From an uncultured Lachnospiraceae bacterium (GTDB taxonomy: Bacteria > Bacillota_A > Clostridia > Lachnospirales > Lachnospiraceae): a stretch of 8,804 bases of DNA. The stretch lies in NCBI GenBank assembly GCA_947178085.1, contig CAMWWS010000097.1, positions 1-8,804 on the forward strand, given 5' to 3'. Shown here one piece after another: positions 6,274-8,804 of the stretch (positions are counted from its first letter, which is position 1; every line of letters starts with the position of its first letter). A program made the position numbers and the translations under genes. Under the pieces are notes generated by a model, which saw only the letters and a list, made by a program, of their open reading frames with translations, was not told the DNA's origin and made no database searches.

Positions 6274-8738
6274 ACTATCTTACCTTTCGCATACAAGTAA
6301 ACGATTTGCCCACATGTGCCCTCCGTATTGGCATTGACTTTGGCAAAATCCTGTAACTGCCGTTCCCTGTCAAACAGATTTCCCGTAATCTCATTATCCA
6401 GAAGGTCTTTGAGGGAATTGAACGCGTTTTCCTTCAGACAATACTGCAACCACTCCGACTCCTCATAATAACCTGGTTCGTGTTCCAGTAGGTCGTTATA
6501 GTCAAACTCAATCTCTACTTCTCTGTATTCACCGGTAAGGACATTGATATCGTAGAGTTTCCGCTCCGGCGCATACCAAAACCTACAGTCAGGCTTGCCC
6601 ATCTGTTCCCACGTGATTACAAAGCCGCCTACACCTCCTGTCCAAAAATACCCATTTTTTCCGCGGTTTGCAAAACCTATGGGCAGCTCCCACTCTTTTG
6701 TCTCTCCCGTTTCAGTATCCAGAGACAAAAACATATTTCCCCAATTCGGTGCAATTATCGTCTGTGTCCTACCGTTTTCTTCAAAAAAGAACACTGAAGC
6801 AAAAGGATGTTCATCGCACTCATATTCAAAAGGACACCGTATTGCCTTAAAATGCTCTGGCACACTGCTGTATTCCCGCGTCTCACCCGTCTGCGGATTC
6901 CATCTGACAACCGTCTTGCCCTTCATCGGCACCAGCCATAATTCTTCCTCCTCACCGCATTGTGAAAACCCTTGTATGCCTATCCCATCCATGGCAGGCA
7001 CGCTGTATTCCTTTCTCTCCAGCGTATCCCGATTCAGGAAAAGAATCCGCCCGTCCTCCGGCGAAGCAAACAGCATTTCATTTCCATAAGGCCTTATACC
7101 GCCTGTTTTCCACTCGTTTTCAATCATCCGCATATAAAATGACTGCACATCCTCGATATAGTCGATCTTTCCCGTATCGAAATGGTAACGAATCAGAAAC
7201 GGATAATGTCCCGGAAGCAGATACAGATACTTAGGACTATCCAGAAAACTGTAATCGTTAAAAATAGGTTCCGGTATATCAAAGTGTTGAAATTCTACCT
7301 TTCTGATCTTTTTATTCTCAATAATAAGCATGTGTTGAGCATTTCTGGGAAGCACATAAATCTTCCCACCAATCTCCTTTGCACGCATATAGTATCCGCC
7401 GGCAGAATATCCAGTTCCCAAATCCATATAGAACTTATAGTGATAATCATTATTTTCGGAAAACCACAGCTGATTGTTGGCTGTAACCTGATATCTGTCA
7501 TCCCCCCATGAATCAAACTGTAATACAATCCGTTCTCCACGCCAGTCATCTTTTTGTGGAAGCGTATTAATATAATTATTGAGAATAAACAACGGTTTCC
7601 CGACAACTCCGAAAAGTGAAGTAACACTCGTAGCCGAATCCCCAATATACGCATCGCATAGCGCAATCGTCGTTTCTATATCAGCGGTCTCATCCAAAAT
7701 TCCAATGTTTTCCTCCACAAATTCTCTTTTCAATGCATCATACAGCGGTCTATATGCCATTCTCATGGAATTCAATGTTGACTCCATCAACGGATGCGGA
7801 CGCCACAAAAGACAAGCATCTCCTCTTCCTTTAAAAGTATCGAAAACATACCGCATCTTTTTCAAAAACGCATCTGTGTTTCCCAACATTCCCCCAATGC
7901 TTGTATTGTAAAAATACACTTTTCTGCCTTCCATCTTCTCCTTCCACTCTTTTGGCGGCTCTGATGGATTTTGGCACTTATGTATTACACTATCAAATTT
8001 TGGTGAGCCCAACGCAAGAAACTTGTTGTCAGGTATCCTCTCATCAAAAAATTTTCGATACTTTTCAGACTGAATCACAATATAATCCGCATTGACATAT
8101 GCAGGACATAACCCCTGTCCCTCACTCATTCCACCCGCTGTGGCATAATATGGAATATACACCAGACAATCCGTAACTTTTTTCATCTTATCCGAATAAA
8201 AAAACGGATCAATGCTTGTAACAAAATTAGCAGAATCGTAAGGGTTATGAATAAATATGATATCCGGATGATGTGCCCCAAAGTCAAATTCATCATACCT
8301 TGTAATCGGGACATCGCTCGGATATTGGTCTCCTTCATAATGCATTTTACGAAAGCTTCCATCCGGATTCTTATCATAATACGGAATGGGAATGACATAT
8401 GCATCGCAATCCGGATCTGCATCTGCTGCCTTCCATACACTCTCCAGACTGTCCCACATACTTGCCTTGTACGGCAAAAAAACTGCCTCTATTCTTATTT
8501 TGATATCATTTCTTATACCATTTGAGATTTTTATCATTTTCTGCCTTAAGAGTTTATATATCTTATTGGCGTTCAGTTCCTCCCCCTCTGCCAGACTTTG
8601 ATAAATCTCATAAATCATTTCACAATACTCTTCAAGAAGAGCTATTAGGGAATGTCCCTCCCCTTCTGTTTGCTCAACTAATGTGCCCAATGAGATTCCG
8701 CCGTCCTGGCAGACAGCCAGCAAATAAAATTCCGACAT
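6270..8738 (-). CDS. CDP-glycerol glycerophosphotransferase-like protein with C-terminal beta-propeller-like domain
   Basis: An 822-residue protein with three parts. Residues 1-80 are helical with no signal peptide. Residues about 81-395 resemble the GT-B-type glycerophosphotransferase domain of TagB/TagF: a first Rossmann half starting IRIEAVFLPYKASMWDSLES, then IHNPYDSANFVTS, and a second half with LWRPHP (H315, the RxHP motif) and YIGDSATSVTSLFG at 364-377, matching the donor-binding DYSS region, followed by GKPLFILNN. The tryptophan-histidine-glycine motif of TagF is not seen. Residues about 400-745 contain repeated strand units ending in turns such as HFDTGKI, NRDTLER, NPQTGET, DTETGET and VLTGEY, 45-60 residues apart, as in a beta-propeller. 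Residues 746-822 form a separate tail. It is the first visible gene of the operon. Its ATG at 8738 has no Shine-Dalgarno site and is preceded by a stop in frame; the TTG of codon 6, after CGGAA, is an alternative start. Likely role: transfer of a CDP-activated unit in surface-polymer assembly. Confidence 0.8.
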   Translation of the reverse strand: MSEFYLLAVCQDGGISLGTLVEQTEGEGHSLIALLEEYCEMIYEIYQSLAEGEELNANKIYKLLRQKMIKISNGIRNDIKIRIEAVFLPYKASMWDSLESVWKAADADPDCDAYVIPIPYYDKNPDGSFRKMHYEGDQYPSDVPITRYDEFDFGAHHPDIIFIHNPYDSANFVTSIDPFFYSDKMKKVTDCLVYIPYYATAGGMSEGQGLCPAYVNADYIVIQSEKYRKFFDERIPDNKFLALGSPKFDSVIHKCQNPSEPPKEWKEKMEGRKVYFYNTSIGGMLGNTDAFLKKMRYVFDTFKGRGDACLLWRPHPLMESTLNSMRMAYRPLYDALKREFVEENIGILDETADIETTIALCDAYIGDSATSVTSLFGVVGKPLFILNNYINTLPQKDDWRGERIVLQFDSWGDDRYQVTANNQLWFSENNDYHYKFYMDLGTGYSAGGYYMRAKEIGGKIYVLPRNAQHMLIIENKKIRKVEFQHFDIPEPIFNDYSFLDSPKYLYLLPGHYPFLIRYHFDTGKIDYIEDVQSFYMRMIENEWKTGGIRPYGNEMLFASPEDGRILFLNRDTLERKEYSVPAMDGIGIQGFSQCGEEEELWLVPMKGKTVVRWNPQTGETREYSSVPEHFKAIRCPFEYECDEHPFASVFFFEENGRTQTIIAPNWGNMFLSLDTETGETKEWELPIGFANRGKNGYFWTGGVGGFVITWEQMGKPDCRFWYAPERKLYDINVLTGEYREVEIEFDYNDLLEHEPGYYEESEWLQYCLKENAFNSLKDLLDNEITGNLFDRERQLQDFAKVNANTEGTCGQIVYLYAKGKIV

Positions 8739-8804
8739 TTAATTAATTTAAAATATATATAATTTAAATTGAGAATCTGACATTTAAAAAATTCAAAACA
8801 CATA
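8739..8804 (-). promoter_or_regulatory. AT-only leader with 8-base inverted repeat upstream of the first gene
   Basis: Bases 8737-8770 are entirely A or T. They include inverted arms AATTTAAA (8745-8752) and TTTAAATT (8763-8770) around a ten-base centre. This could be promoter DNA or an operator, but no clean -35/-10 pair with a 17-base spacer is visible (TTGAAT lies at about 8792-8797). No ribosome site precedes the ATG. The window ends here, so the upstream neighbour and the true operon start are not seen. Confidence 0.3.

Noticed and set aside
8247..8601. Plus-strand frames rich in isoleucine and leucine that could look like small membrane proteins.
   Set aside because: They are antisense to the well-supported 822-residue gene, have no convincing ribosome site and show no family motif.
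8748..8783. An 11-codon frame (MSDSQFKLYIF) just upstream of the first gene, whose start resembles the next start (MSD versus MSE).
   Set aside because: No ribosome site, A/T-rich sequence and very short length; the similarity covers too few bases to call a duplication or leader peptide.

Overview
The window is a stretch of a Gram-positive, low-to-medium GC genome, most likely a gut Clostridia (Lachnospiraceae-like) bacterium. I infer this from the AT-rich codon use, the strong AGGAG-type ribosome sites and the resemblance of the proteins to wall and capsule enzymes of that group; there is no rRNA or marker gene to prove it. Every gene I can support lies on the minus strand, so the window reads right to left as one probable operon. 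It encodes cytoplasmic enzymes for a phosphate-linked cell-surface glycan or teichoic-acid-like polymer. There is no polymerase, flippase or exporter here, so the cluster probably continues beyond one or both edges.

The upstream module (8738 down to 3755) holds three genes joined by two 4-base ATGA stop/start overlaps. The first is an 822-residue protein with a CDP-glycerol glycerophosphotransferase-like front half and a beta-propeller-like back half. The second is a fusion of a TagD-type cytidylyltransferase with a Gfo/Idh/MocA oxidoreductase. The third is a glycerophosphodiester phosphodiesterase (GDPD) domain behind a Rossmann-like N-terminal module.

A 139-base gap, the longest in the operon, then leads to the downstream module: a LicD-family phosphotransferase (GTG start), a HisC-like PLP enzyme, an IspD/TarI-type cytidylyltransferase, and a SAM methyltransferase cut by the left window edge. 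Gaps here are about 47 to 60 bases and most genes have good Shine-Dalgarno sites.

The set looks like a doubled system: two different CTP-dependent activating enzymes (TagD type and IspD/TarI type) and two different candidate acceptors of CDP-donors (the glycerophosphotransferase-like protein and LicD). My working model is that the GDPD and oxidoreductase supply or modify a polyol phosphate that the TagD domain activates. The PLP enzyme would make an amino-phosphate (or similar) that the IspD/TarI-like enzyme activates for LicD, with possible methylation. The enzyme families are well supported; the substrates and the pairing are inference.

No RNA genes, insertion sequences, CRISPR arrays or convincing terminators were seen. 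No non-coding gap exceeds 139 bases.
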